IMG/VR virus record: IMGVR_UViG_3300027736_000106
Span: 1-37,949 of that record
Direction: 5' to 3' (one strand)
Origin: a virus
DNA: 37,949 nt
The notes beneath the pieces are model-generated. The model saw nothing but the letters and a program-made list of their open reading frames with translations, was not told the origin of the DNA and did no database searches. Of this stretch, positions 6,911-14,396 are shown piece after piece (the first letter of the stretch is position 1; each line of letters begins with the position of its first letter). A program made the translations under genes and the position numbers.

Positions 6911-7086
6911 GACGACAGTTGACCCGTTAAGATTTCCAATCCTCTCAAGATAGAGAGGCGGATTACGTCGCTTTTTTTGAGACCGGTCGCGATGACTGAT
7001 GCCTCAATTTCAGCGTTTAATTGAGCGGAAATACGCACCGTAATCGGCACGTCGGTGTTGATAATTGCTTGTTCTTCATTAGCCAT
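6907..7086 (-). CDS. Ribbon-helix-helix regulator, leftward (copy A)
   Basis: Protein of 59 residues starting MANEEQAI. The strand VPITVRIS followed by helices LNAEIEASVIATG and KKSDVIRLSILRGLEIL is the Arc/MetJ/CopG ribbon-helix-helix fold. As the first leftward gene of the control region it could be an early-gene autoregulator or a repressor. The upstream extension to 7122 has no support because it would run into the operator. Confidence 0.75.
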   Translation of the reverse strand: MANEEQAIINTDVPITVRISAQLNAEIEASVIATGLKKSDVIRLSILRGLEILTGQLSS

Positions 7087-7194
7087 GCAAAAAACGTAAG
7101 ACAAACGTAATACAAACGTCAACGATTATTTTACAAAGACCAACAAATAATTATTGTTTGCTTACAAACGCATTATGTCTTAACGTGTTAACCC
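7087..7194. promoter_or_regulatory. Divergent control region with 11-bp tandem operator repeats (copy A)
   Basis: Gene-free AT-rich stretch between divergent regulator genes. Three tandem 11-bp units start at 7094 (ACGTAAGACAA), 7105 (ACGTAATACAA) and 7116 (ACGTCAACGAT). Near the rightward gene are an ACAAACG (7164-7170), an inverted relative of the unit around 7175-7186 and a TTAACGTGTTAA palindrome at 7180-7191, four bases before the ATG. Repeats one helical turn apart suit cooperative ribbon-helix-helix binding. Exact -10 and -35 boxes are not assigned. Confidence 0.6.
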
Positions 7195-7437
7195 ATGAAA
7201 AAAAATATGCTTAATTTTCGTGTCGATACTGAGATACTCGACTTACTAACGGAAGTAATGGTTATTTATAAAAAACCAAAATCAACGATGTGTAGGGATG
7301 CGTTAGCGTTAGGTTTGCAAACACTTATGGAGGTAAACACAAGCCATCTTGCCCTTGTACAACAAAAATATCTTGAATTACAAAACGGAAAAAATGGTAG
7401 TGCAGAAAAAACAAATTCTGACAAAGACCAAGAATGA
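7195..7437 (+). CDS. Ribbon-helix-helix-type regulator, rightward (copy A)
   Basis: Protein of 80 residues: strand MLNFRVDTEILDLL, then helices with STMCRDALALGLQTLME, followed by a polar tail rich in K, N, S and D. The first half fits a short ribbon-helix-helix domain. First rightward gene of the divergent pair and a candidate lysogeny repressor, because no CI-like helix-turn-helix repressor is present. Overlaps the next gene by 4 bp. Confidence 0.55.
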   Translation: MKKNMLNFRVDTEILDLLTEVMVIYKKPKSTMCRDALALGLQTLMEVNTSHLALVQQKYLELQNGKNGSAEKTNSDKDQE

Positions 7438-7622
7438 AAACAAACAAAGCACGCTCGTCTAACAAAACAGTTCTTGGCGTTTCAATGCCGATAGAGCTGA
7501 AAAATAAAATATTCAAACACGCACAGGCCGATCATCGGAACATGGCGCAATGGTGCGTTGTGCAGCTTGAAAAAGCAGTTCGCGAGATTGAAGAGAAAGA
7601 CAGCAAACCAGACAAAAAATAA
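7434..7622 (+). CDS. Arc/CopG-like ribbon-helix-helix protein (copy A)
   Basis: Protein of 62 residues: strand KTVLGVSMPIEL, helix KNKIFKHAQADH, then RNMAQWCVVQLEKAVREIEE, the Arc/CopG pattern, and a lysine-rich tail. It is translated from an ATG overlapping the previous gene. It may act with the previous protein in the lysogeny decision, or as an antitoxin-like regulator; no toxin partner is visible. Confidence 0.6.
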   Translation: MKTNKARSSNKTVLGVSMPIELKNKIFKHAQADHRNMAQWCVVQLEKAVREIEEKDSKPDKK

Positions 7623-7625
7623 TAT

Positions 7626-7660
7626 TTTAGTGGCAACTATTTGGCAACTTTGCCACTAAA
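7626..7660. terminator. Inverted repeat beyond the rightward regulators (copy A)
   Basis: TTTAGTGGCAA at 7626-7636 and TTGCCACTAAA at 7650-7660 are perfect complements around a 13-base loop. It lies just after the stop of the rightward operon, so it may end that transcript, but no T-run follows. It also contains TGGCAA motifs repeated on the other side of the att core, so it may be an integrase arm site. Confidence 0.45.
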
Positions 7661-7699
7661 TCATAAACTTCCTAGTGTTCATATAGGGTCGGTTAATTC

Positions 7700-7744
7700 T
7701 TCGTAATGAATAGGTCGTCGGTTCAATTCCGACCAGCGGCTCCA
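7700..7744 (+). other. attP-type core: 3' half of tRNA-Thr(CGT)
   Basis: From TTCGTAA (anticodon loop, anticodon CGT) the sequence reads as a correct tRNA 3' half: stem strand TGAAT, variable AGGTC, T-arm GTCGG-TTCAATT-CCGAC, acceptor strand CAGCGGC, then TCCA. Upstream there is no D-arm and no GCCGCTG acceptor strand, so it is not an intact tRNA gene. Integrases of this type recombine in the anticodon loop and restore the tRNA on one side. Phage genes lie on both sides, so this is a phage-phage (attP-like) junction. Confidence 0.85.
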
Positions 7745-7775
7745 AAATTCCTTGTACTTGCTAGGATTTGAAGTT

Positions 7776-7842
7776 ACTCAAAAGCACTCAAAAGCACTCT
7801 TCAAATGGCAATAGTGGCAATTGTGGCAACCAATTCTGGCAC
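7776..7842. repeat. Short tandem repeats beside att core, possible integrase arm sites
   Basis: ACTCAAAAGC is repeated at 7776-7785 and 7786-7795. TGGCAA occurs at 7806, 7815 and 7824 at an exact 9-bp spacing, with a TGGCAC at 7837. The same TGGCAA motif occurs left of the core at 7631 and 7642 and inverted at 7650. Motifs on both sides of the core are what arm-type integrase sites look like. Confidence 0.45.
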
Positions 7843-7845
7843 CAA

Positions 7846-8892
7846 ATGGGTAGGTTAAATACATTCAAACCGACGCTCACCGAAGGAGGTTGGATGGTAT
7901 CGATCGGGCCATCGATGACGGCATCGGCTAAGCGGGTGAGAAAATTTTTCACCACCGAGTCTGCGGCCAAGAAATTCGCGGCCGCAGTTAAATCTCAGCA
8001 TGCTGCTGGCATGCGTGGCAGCATGATTCCCGCCGCGCTTGCCATCGATGCGGTTCGCGCTGCGGCGCTGCTGGAAGGCACCGGCATCACCATTTTTGAA
8101 GCTGCCTCTATGGCGGTGGCGAAGTTCAACTCCTCGAGCGCAGAGTTGTTTTGCGATCGATACCTGCGGACCATCACCGCGATGGAAAATGCCTGGTCAA
8201 ACTCGTACCGACTCAGCATGACCGCGATCCCTCGTTGGTTGCCTCCAGAGTTTATGCAGCGTAGGTGCCACGGCATCGACCGCGTCGCCATCGAGGCCGC
8301 TTTACGGGTCGTCCAACCGGCGCTGAAACAGTCTAGCCTCGACATGAAATCGACGCGAATTCTGGCGGTGGTGAATTTCCGACCTCGCCACCGTAAAGCC
8401 TCTGCGATCGAGATCCTCAGCGTCGCCCAGTGCGCTCGATTGCTGCGTGTCTGTGAGTGTGCTGCTGAGCGCCGTGTGGTTGCGCTGTTGCTCTTTGCCG
8501 GAATCCGACCGGACGCGCAGAACGGGGAGATTGGTCGCCTCGAGTGGTCGGCGATCACTGATCAGATTTACATCGCCGCCCAGATCAGTAAGACCAGCAG
8601 CGACCGCTACATCCCGATCAGCGCCCGGCTCGGTCGTCTGCTGCGCGGCCACCCGTTGTCTGGACCAGTTACTCCCCCGAACTGGCGGCGAGCATGGCAG
8701 CGCATTCGTCGCGATGCTGGCATCAGCGAAATGCACGATGTCTTGAGGCACACGTTCGCCTCAAACTATCTTGCGGCCCACGGTGAGGAAGCAACGAAAA
8801 ATGCCATGGGTCACACCCAAGGATCGGTGACTCTGTTTAGGCACTACCGCCGTGCGATTTTGCCAGCCGACGGCATCAAGTTTTTTCACTGA
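7846..8892 (+). CDS. int: Tyrosine recombinase integrase
   Basis: Protein of 348 residues from the ATG at 7846. A core-binding domain is followed by a catalytic domain with FAGIRPD (Arg221), HDVLRHTF (His297, Arg301), GHTQ (His323) and the nucleophile in FRHYRR (Tyr334). It inserts phage DNA at the tRNA-Thr attachment core 100 bp upstream. The frame stays open back to a TTG at 7768, but those 26 codons are the low-complexity TGGCAA repeat (reading SSNGNSGNCGN), which looks like arm-site DNA rather than protein. The gene converges on the endolysin gene with a 7-bp overlap. Confidence 0.9.
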   Translation: MGRLNTFKPTLTEGGWMVSIGPSMTASAKRVRKFFTTESAAKKFAAAVKSQHAAGMRGSMIPAALAIDAVRAAALLEGTGITIFEAASMAVAKFNSSSAELFCDRYLRTITAMENAWSNSYRLSMTAIPRWLPPEFMQRRCHGIDRVAIEAALRVVQPALKQSSLDMKSTRILAVVNFRPRHRKASAIEILSVAQCARLLRVCECAAERRVVALLLFAGIRPDAQNGEIGRLEWSAITDQIYIAAQISKTSSDRYIPISARLGRLLRGHPLSGPVTPPNWRRAWQRIRRDAGISEMHDVLRHTFASNYLAAHGEEATKNAMGHTQGSVTLFRHYRRAILPADGIKFFH

Positions 8893-9461
8893 GTCGCCTG
8901 AAAATGTTGGGCATCATAGCCCCATTCGACCGCACCAGAAATCCAGCCCTGGCGGTAGAAGCATTCGATGATCTCAATGGGCATGTTCGACCTGACCGGC
9001 CACGCATCCTTGAATCCGTTGGTGCTGGGTGCCAGGTCAATCGCCGCGCCGTAAGCATGTAGTGAGTAGGTGTTGCCGCCGCGCTTGTTTCTAAAATTGT
9101 ACACGCCAGCATAGTCCGAGGCGATCCGCATCACCGCCATGTCGCTGCCATGCCGCGACTTGATGTCCTCAAGTACGCGCATGAGAGAGTGAGCGCAGTC
9201 CTGGTGAACCCGAGTGGTCAGCACCTGCTTGCCCTGGTAAAAAGTCGGATAAGGAAACGTAATTTTGTCTAGATTGTTTTCATTCCCTGGCGATCCGTAG
9301 AATGCTTGGAGCGCCGACTGAGACTGTAGCGGCCACGGTGACGGGTGCGGCATCAGAGCATGCAGGTGAGCGCGACACGCCGCGATCGACCGCGGCCCCC
9401 AGAATCCATCTGGCTCGGCTCCCACGCGCCGCTGTAGCGCTATGATCTCGCTATGCACCAT
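8886..9461 (-). CDS. Endolysin: M15 peptidase with peptidoglycan-binding N-terminus
   Basis: Protein of 191 residues. Residues 1-35 (IIALQRRVGAEPDGFWGPRSIAAC) fit a short peptidoglycan-binding domain. The catalytic part has the M15/VanY metal signature SLHAYGAAID (His135, Asp142) and the closing EWGYDAQHFQ (His186). Such enzymes cut peptide cross-bridges or D-Ala and L-Ala-D-Glu bonds in the cell wall to free progeny. It is the last gene of the leftward late block, after the holin genes. No signal peptide is seen, so export depends on the holin. Confidence 0.88.
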   Translation of the reverse strand: MVHSEIIALQRRVGAEPDGFWGPRSIAACRAHLHALMPHPSPWPLQSQSALQAFYGSPGNENNLDKITFPYPTFYQGKQVLTTRVHQDCAHSLMRVLEDIKSRHGSDMAVMRIASDYAGVYNFRNKRGGNTYSLHAYGAAIDLAPSTNGFKDAWPVRSNMPIEIIECFYRQGWISGAVEWGYDAQHFQATQ

Positions 9462-9504
9462 GACTAATTGCTCTCGTGGTATTCGACTAGCATCAGCACC
9501 ACTG

Positions 9505-9654
9505 TCACTTATCGGCGAACATCTGGTTGGCGATGGCGACTGCCGTTGCCGAGTCCATCGATCCGGTGAAAGTGCCGTCTGGGTTGTTTGTGACCGTGCA
9601 ACCAGTCAACACAGCCGCGATGATGAGTGCGATGATTAGGAGTATGAGTTTCAT
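9505..9654 (-). CDS. Small lipoprotein in the lysis cassette, 49 aa
   Basis: Begins MKLILLIIALIIAAVLTGC, a textbook lipoprotein signal with lipobox LTGC and Cys at about residue 19, then a short polar mature part of 30 residues. Placed between a holin-like gene and the endolysin it could be an outer-membrane spanin subunit (Rz1-like), although it lacks the usual proline richness. The ATG overlaps the stop of the previous gene. Confidence 0.6.
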   Translation of the reverse strand: MKLILLIIALIIAAVLTGCTVTNNPDGTFTGSMDSATAVAIANQMFADK

Positions 9655-9809
9655 TTGCTTTTGATATTGATCAATCCCATGATAGCGAGGCCGACAGTGA
9701 GGATTGAATTTTGCAGCTCGGGATCTAGGTGGATACCGCATGCCATAGCAATTGCGATGAGCCCCTTCCAAGTGGATTCTTCGCGTAGTTTTTCGATGAT
9801 TGCGTTCAT
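9651..9809 (-). CDS. Holin-like protein, 52 aa
   Basis: MNAIIEKLREESTWKGLIAI begins an amphipathic helix and then hydrophobic segments (IAMACGI, ILTVGLAIMGLINI). The STWKGLIA pattern and length match a small phage holin family. The start at 9809 is preferred because the upstream extension overlaps the previous gene and is not hydrophobic. It would time lysis by opening the inner membrane. Confidence 0.65.
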   Translation of the reverse strand: MNAIIEKLREESTWKGLIAIAMACGIHLDPELQNSILTVGLAIMGLINIKSK

Positions 9810-9811
9810 GG

Positions 9812-10000
9812 TTATTTTAGGTTTTTGGTGATGATTGAGACGGCGCTGAGAGTTGAGACGATGATTGCTGCAACCAGCGCCACGGTCTGTAGCCATGGGT
9901 TGATCTCAGCCGGGACGATGTTGACAATTAGCCCGGCGATCGGAGCGCCGATGCCATAGAGAAATTTGGTTCCGAGGTCAGTTGAGTCGAATGGATTCAT
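9812..10000 (-). CDS. Second holin-like membrane protein, 62 aa
   Basis: Two hydrophobic segments (FLYGIGAPIAGLIVNIV and VALVAAIIVSTLSAVSII) separated by a short turn, and a basic end (TKNLK). It overlaps the FN3 gene by 4 bp and precedes the other holin-like gene by 2 bp. It may be the holin, with its neighbour as antiholin, or the reverse. Confidence 0.6.
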   Translation of the reverse strand: MNPFDSTDLGTKFLYGIGAPIAGLIVNIVPAEINPWLQTVALVAAIIVSTLSAVSIITKNLK

Positions 10001-10314
10001 TTGGGTGTAGCAGTGGTAGTGCGAACGATTTTTGAGATACGGAATCCTTTTGGTATAGTCGGCGCAGGGGGAACGACGAGCGTTGCCGACGGCTCAGACT
10101 CGCCAGCGATGTTTACGCCTGTGACGTTGACGTTGGTTCTACCGTCAGGAATCTGAACCGTGACTTGCGTTTCGGTAGTGCTGGCTACAGGCGAACCGTT
10201 AACGTATAGCGTATATGAATCCGCATCGGGGCTAGTGTCCCATGCAAAGGTCACTGTGCGTTCTGCTGCAAGAGGCAGGATTAGGGTTAGCAGAAGTGAT
10301 GTAGTTTTAATCAC
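9997..10314 (-). CDS. Secreted fibronectin type III domain protein, 105 aa
   Basis: Starts MIKTTSLLLTLILPLAAERT, a signal peptide with probable cleavage after LAA. The rest is one fibronectin type III domain: VTFAWDTSPDADSYTLYVNG and the later TNVNVTGVNIAGESEPS strand. FN3 domains occur in phage tail proteins, but here a leader implies export by the infected or lysogenic cell. It sits between the tail fibre and holin genes. Role unknown; surface masking or aid in lysis are possible. Confidence 0.6.
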   Translation of the reverse strand: MIKTTSLLLTLILPLAAERTVTFAWDTSPDADSYTLYVNGSPVASTTETQVTVQIPDGRTNVNVTGVNIAGESEPSATLVVPPAPTIPKGFRISKIVRTTTATPK

Positions 10315-10317
10315 GAT

Positions 10318-12315
10318 TTAGAAATTTGTTACCGTAGCACGGCAAGTAATAGATGCTGGATCAATTGCAACTGCTGTAATGTTTGCAAGCCGAATACTAA
10401 CCGTGTTTGTTGCACTAACCCAAGCTTGCTTTACAACGATTCCTGTTTCCAGTGCTGCACTCCAACCAAGAGATACCGAAGGGTTATTGGTGGTAACAGC
10501 ACCTGTAACGGTAATTGTTAAAGTAGCTTCACCTAATGCTCCAATGCTTGGAAAATCAAGAGCAGCAGTACTTGAAAAAATGCCGAGTGCAGCCGCGCCA
10601 GAACCTACAGTTAAGCTCGTTGCGAAATTTCCGTGGTTACCATAAAAATATCCCCACCGTTGACCAGATTTTCCAACCGTAAAAATATCATTTGTAGATG
10701 CTGGAACAACACCATATCCGTCAAGCCTAAGAAGCATACCACCAGATCCACCAACTATGTTTAATCCATTGGTATTATTATAGATTGAAGCCCAAGTCGA
10801 CGGGTTAATTAAATCACGATTATGGAAACGTAGTTCCGCGCTAGCAGCACCTGTTATTTCAAGAATATCTTTTGATCTCCAGCCACTATGGTTACCTATT
10901 GGCGGTACTAGCCTATGCTGTAGCTGTTTAGGCCATGCGGAAGAAACGTGACGGTGGTACGCCGCACCAATTGCGTTTGAACCAGCAGTATTGGTGTGTA
11001 TCTCGTCACCAGCATCATAAATACCCCAGAGCAAGCCAATCTCCCACGACGGTATCATTGCGGCAATGTCGAATAATGGCACTCCGTTCGCACTACACCA
11101 CGTTCTACTGTCGTTTATACCCTGTACATTGTTTGCGTAATTAGCGTTGGTTGTTTTAATTGGGTTCGGATTCCAAACAACAATTTGGCAATCTGGGGCA
11201 GCGGCACGAATTGCGGGGTATACATCATCCTTCCATTGGGTAGACATTACCGAATCTGCATAATCATAAATTAAAGTATTAGCTCCAGTGAGAGCAATTA
11301 CCTTTGCGAAAACCGTAGAGTTTAATCCAGCCAGTTGGTTCCCCCAATCGGAACCCGATACTGACCCAAAAGAAAAATTTTTCAGTCCTATAATGCTTTG
11401 ATAACAACCAACCGCAATAATTTTTACATTTCCACCAGACGAAAGGCAACGAATTTCATTATTCAAAGCAGAATCGGCAGCAATAAATCCACCGTCGGGA
11501 CTAATCAAGAAGTCATCTTCGTAAATACCAGCGTCTAAAGTTGCATTAGCTGTTGAGATTGTAGCAATTGTTGTAAAACTACCACTACCTACTTTTCTTT
11601 GTACCAGCAAGTTGCCACCACTCGGTTGTTTAAGATAAATAACCGAAATAGATCTCATTGGACCAGCATAACTATTAAAAGAATAGTCATAAGATGCTCC
11701 TGCTGGTAAATTTTGAACTGCTGCTACTGAGTATACATAATTGATTTCACTAGTCGCACCATTCAAAGGATTGTATGGTCCCTCTACACCCTTCATCGAA
11801 CCATCATTTGCTGGATGATTTGATATATATGCGTTAAATCTACGAATAAAGGAATCACCAATTCCCACAATAGTGTTTAAACTACTATATCCTAAAGTAC
11901 CATTTTTACTGTGCATTATAAGACTTGGCATTACTGAAGCACCGCTTGTACTTAGAACAGGGCCACTTGTAAGGTTGCCACCTACTGGTGGTGCTAATGA
12001 TTGCCACGTTGTACCGTTGCTGGTAAGCACATTTCCATTGGTGCTTGGAGCAACTACTTGTAATGCCGTTGTCCCATTACCCAGTAGAACATTGTTAGCC
12101 GCAAGAGTTGCTGCACCTGTGCCGCCTTTAGCGACTGACAGCGTCCCTGTAACTTTTGCCGTACTTAGGTCAACTGCACCTGTTGCAAGGTCAGCAGCGA
12201 CGATGTCACCCGTGCCTTTTTTGACTGCACCTAGTACGCCAAGCGCATCTTTAGATGGAGTGCCGGTTGCTGCGGTGAGCAATGAGTTGATGTCTGTGCT
12301 TACTGGAATTGGCAT
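10318..12315 (-). CDS. Tail fibre with SGNH/GDSL-type hydrolase domain
   Basis: Protein of 665 residues. The N-terminal region has low-complexity fibre repeats (KGGTGAATLAANNVLLGNGTTALQ, NVLTSNGTTWQSL), the usual virion attachment part. In the middle, VGIGDSFIRRF (Ser155) and YDAGDEIHTN (Asp437, His440) match blocks I and V of the SGNH hydrolase fold; the block III residue is less clear, around IYDYADSV. The C-terminus has fibre-tip features. The enzyme part could de-acetylate or cleave esters on host surface polysaccharide during adsorption. It lies at the distal end of the tail module, as expected. Confidence 0.75.
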   Translation of the reverse strand: MPIPVSTDINSLLTAATGTPSKDALGVLGAVKKGTGDIVAADLATGAVDLSTAKVTGTLSVAKGGTGAATLAANNVLLGNGTTALQVVAPSTNGNVLTSNGTTWQSLAPPVGGNLTSGPVLSTSGASVMPSLIMHSKNGTLGYSSLNTIVGIGDSFIRRFNAYISNHPANDGSMKGVEGPYNPLNGATSEINYVYSVAAVQNLPAGASYDYSFNSYAGPMRSISVIYLKQPSGGNLLVQRKVGSGSFTTIATISTANATLDAGIYEDDFLISPDGGFIAADSALNNEIRCLSSGGNVKIIAVGCYQSIIGLKNFSFGSVSGSDWGNQLAGLNSTVFAKVIALTGANTLIYDYADSVMSTQWKDDVYPAIRAAAPDCQIVVWNPNPIKTTNANYANNVQGINDSRTWCSANGVPLFDIAAMIPSWEIGLLWGIYDAGDEIHTNTAGSNAIGAAYHRHVSSAWPKQLQHRLVPPIGNHSGWRSKDILEITGAASAELRFHNRDLINPSTWASIYNNTNGLNIVGGSGGMLLRLDGYGVVPASTNDIFTVGKSGQRWGYFYGNHGNFATSLTVGSGAAALGIFSSTAALDFPSIGALGEATLTITVTGAVTTNNPSVSLGWSAALETGIVVKQAWVSATNTVSIRLANITAVAIDPASITCRATVTNF

Positions 12316-12323
12316 GATTTTGT

Positions 12324-13280
12324 TTAGTTGAAAGTGTAATAGTCAGTACCGGCTAAATTTATGTAGTAATCGTTTTGATAGGTAAAGCTGTTGCTTGGTG
12401 CGCCACCCGGGCTTGTGCCGCCAGCCTTGCCAAGTATCGTTAAAGTAACATCACACGCGTCAGGGTTTGCGGATGGGTTGGAGAAAACAAATTGCTCACC
12501 GGAAACATCAACACCAATATCCCATGATTGAAGATGCTTGCCTGGGGTTAAAAGTGTCGTTCCACCATATGTGTTTTGCAACGCGACCCCACCATTTAAA
12601 CAGACTGTGAGAGCAGCGTAGATCAATGACAAGTTGGGGATAGCGTTGCCTTCAAAGTCCTTGCCGTCACCGTCATACAATGCAACACCGGTTGTTGCTG
12701 CACCCAAAATTGTGTTAGCAGAATTTGCTGTGGTAATCCCGGTGCATGTGCCGTTTGCGACTGCAAGGTTGCATGTTGTGTCGTTGGCTTTTATAATCGA
12801 TACCCCGCCAATCGTTACTGATTTGCGGGTCAAGACGATCGAGGTTGTTGTACCACTAACCGTAAATTCTTGAGCAAAGCTAGCGTCGGCAGCGAGGGCT
12901 GCTCGCACTTTACCAGCCCACACCGTGGCTGTGTCTCCAATCAAGACAGGCACATATTTTATAGGCAAAGCAATGAGATAGGCCGTCAGGGTTATGGCAG
13001 CGGTTCCAGATTGTGCTATCGTACCAACGCAGGTTAATGTCTCAACCTGTGCTGTGCCTGGAACAAATGCGGTAAACGTACAGGCAGCAGTCTCTTGCGA
13101 GATTGTGAGCGTGGATGCCGTGCCGATCATCACCGCACGGATGGAATACATCACATCGGCATCAGGAAAGTTTTCCTGCTGTGTCGTTACACCTAGCTTT
13201 AAATCATTGTAGATGTTTGTCCCCGAAGGTTTCGCGATCGATCGCAAACCATATGATAGAGTTGGTTGCTCAATCTCCAT
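12324..13280 (-). CDS. Virion/tail structural protein, paralogue 1
   Basis: Protein of 318 residues, rich in Thr, Ala, Val and Gly. The central part (VWAGKVRAALAADASFAQEFTVSGTTTSIVLTRK) and the ALYDGDGKDFEGNAIP motif recur in the neighbouring gene, so the two are paralogues. The beta-rich, low-charge composition and the position before the fibre gene suggest a tail-surface or baseplate component. No specific family recognised. Confidence 0.6.
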   Translation of the reverse strand: MEIEQPTLSYGLRSIAKPSGTNIYNDLKLGVTTQQENFPDADVMYSIRAVMIGTASTLTISQETAACTFTAFVPGTAQVETLTCVGTIAQSGTAAITLTAYLIALPIKYVPVLIGDTATVWAGKVRAALAADASFAQEFTVSGTTTSIVLTRKSVTIGGVSIIKANDTTCNLAVANGTCTGITTANSANTILGAATTGVALYDGDGKDFEGNAIPNLSLIYAALTVCLNGGVALQNTYGGTTLLTPGKHLQSWDIGVDVSGEQFVFSNPSANPDACDVTLTILGKAGGTSPGGAPSNSFTYQNDYYINLAGTDYYTFN

Positions 13281-13286
13281 GGTGGA

Positions 13287-14153
13287 TTATGCGACTCCAG
13301 CAACAGTGATTTGTAATGCGCCTGGTGCGCTAGCTGCGAATGTGTAGGTTGTCTCGGCAAGCCCGGGGACAAACTGCGCTGCACCATTTGCGCCGATCGT
13401 AAACAAATCGTTTACGTTGCCAGTGACAATAAATGCTGCGCCGACGGTTTTAAAAAGCTCGCCTGTCACGCCAGTCATTGTTGGCAAGGTAGTTCCCTCG
13501 AAATCTTTTGCATCACCGTCGTAGATCAGCACACCTGTAGTTGCAACTCCGGCAGTCGTGTTAGCCGAGGTTGCCGCAGCCGTGATGCCAGTGGCTGTGC
13601 CTGTCGCGATTGCAATGTTCAACGTAGCATCATTAGCAGAATGGATGTGATGTGTTATACCAGCGGATACCAGCACGGTTGCTGGCTTGCGGGTTAAAAT
13701 AATTGCAGTGGTTGTACCGCTAACCGTGAAAAGTGCAGTAACCGCTGTGTCAGCAGCAAGCGCAGTGCGAACCTTTGCAGCCCATAAAGTTGGAGTGTCT
13801 GACGCAGCAACAGCAACAGGGATTGTCTTTGGTGATCCCGTCATGCCAACCGCTGTCACAACGATAGATGCGTTACCTGCGATCGTTACCGTGCCAACAG
13901 CGGTAGCCGTCTCGACCTGTGCAGTGCCTGCACCATATGCGGTTGAGCCGCTGGTCGATCCAGTGAGGTGGTTGAGCGAAAGGATATTGCCAGAAGCTGA
14001 AAAGAATGCCTGGAGAGAGTAAGCAACATTTGCTGTGGCCAGCGTGAATGCCTCGTTGTTGCTTCCGATTTGCACCCCGCCCAGCACGTTAGTGCTTAAC
14101 GGCGTTGCTTTAGTTGACAGACCGACGGTAGCGCGTGTGTTGCTTAGATTCAT
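13287..14153 (-). CDS. Virion/tail structural protein, paralogue 2
   Basis: Protein of 288 residues sharing LWAAKVRTALAAD, FTVSGTTTAIILTRK and LIYDGDAKDFEGTTLP with paralogue 1, in the same order. The N- and C-terminal parts differ. Gene duplication followed by divergence is the simple explanation. Likely a tail or decoration protein. Confidence 0.6.
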   Translation of the reverse strand: MNLSNTRATVGLSTKATPLSTNVLGGVQIGSNNEAFTLATANVAYSLQAFFSASGNILSLNHLTGSTSGSTAYGAGTAQVETATAVGTVTIAGNASIVVTAVGMTGSPKTIPVAVAASDTPTLWAAKVRTALAADTAVTALFTVSGTTTAIILTRKPATVLVSAGITHHIHSANDATLNIAIATGTATGITAAATSANTTAGVATTGVLIYDGDAKDFEGTTLPTMTGVTGELFKTVGAAFIVTGNVNDLFTIGANGAAQFVPGLAETTYTFAASAPGALQITVAGVA

Positions 14154-14186
14154 AGTTGTTTCTAGTGTTCAGTTTTATTCGCGGTG

Positions 14187-14396
14187 TCAAACGGGTGAAG
14201 GATTCAAAGCTGAGTCGCAGCATCCAGAGATTCTCGTTTTAGTTGGAGGATGGGATACATCGGCTAACTCAAACAAAGCCTTAGCCGATGCCTCATTATT
14301 TTCGCCTGCCTCTATGCATGCTCGGCAGTTTCCTGTTAATGGCTTTCCGCCGTGGTAACCCAGCAGGCAACCGTCAAGATAGTGAGGGCAATTCAT
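14187..14396 (-). CDS. Small cysteine-rich protein, 69 aa
   Basis: Cysteine pattern NCPHYLDGC, NCRAC and SGCC could bind a metal, in the manner of small zinc-ribbon-like proteins found in phage tail modules. It overlaps the next structural gene by 4 bp. Function unknown. Confidence 0.55.
   Translation of the reverse strand: MNCPHYLDGCLLGYHGGKPLTGNCRACIEAGENNEASAKALFELADVSHPPTKTRISGCCDSALNPSPV

Larger units (their letters stand above)
2801..7775. repeat. Large direct repeat, left copy (4.97 kb)
   Basis: By eye identical to 32975-37949 (offset 30,174): all translations in the two blocks match. To the left the identity falls stepwise: about ten differences in 2483-2800, then the copy-B-only cassette, then diverged and shared segments back to position 395. 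Confidence 0.9.

Noticed and set aside
7700-7744. Intact tRNA-Thr gene
   Set aside because: No D-arm or 5' acceptor strand upstream; only the 3' half is present.
7768-7845. Longer integrase starting at TTG 7768
   Set aside because: The extra 26 codons are tandem DNA repeats of low complexity; the ATG at 7846 gives a normal start.
9655-9771. Longer lipoprotein frame
   Set aside because: The extension lies over the holin gene and would bury the lipoprotein signal.
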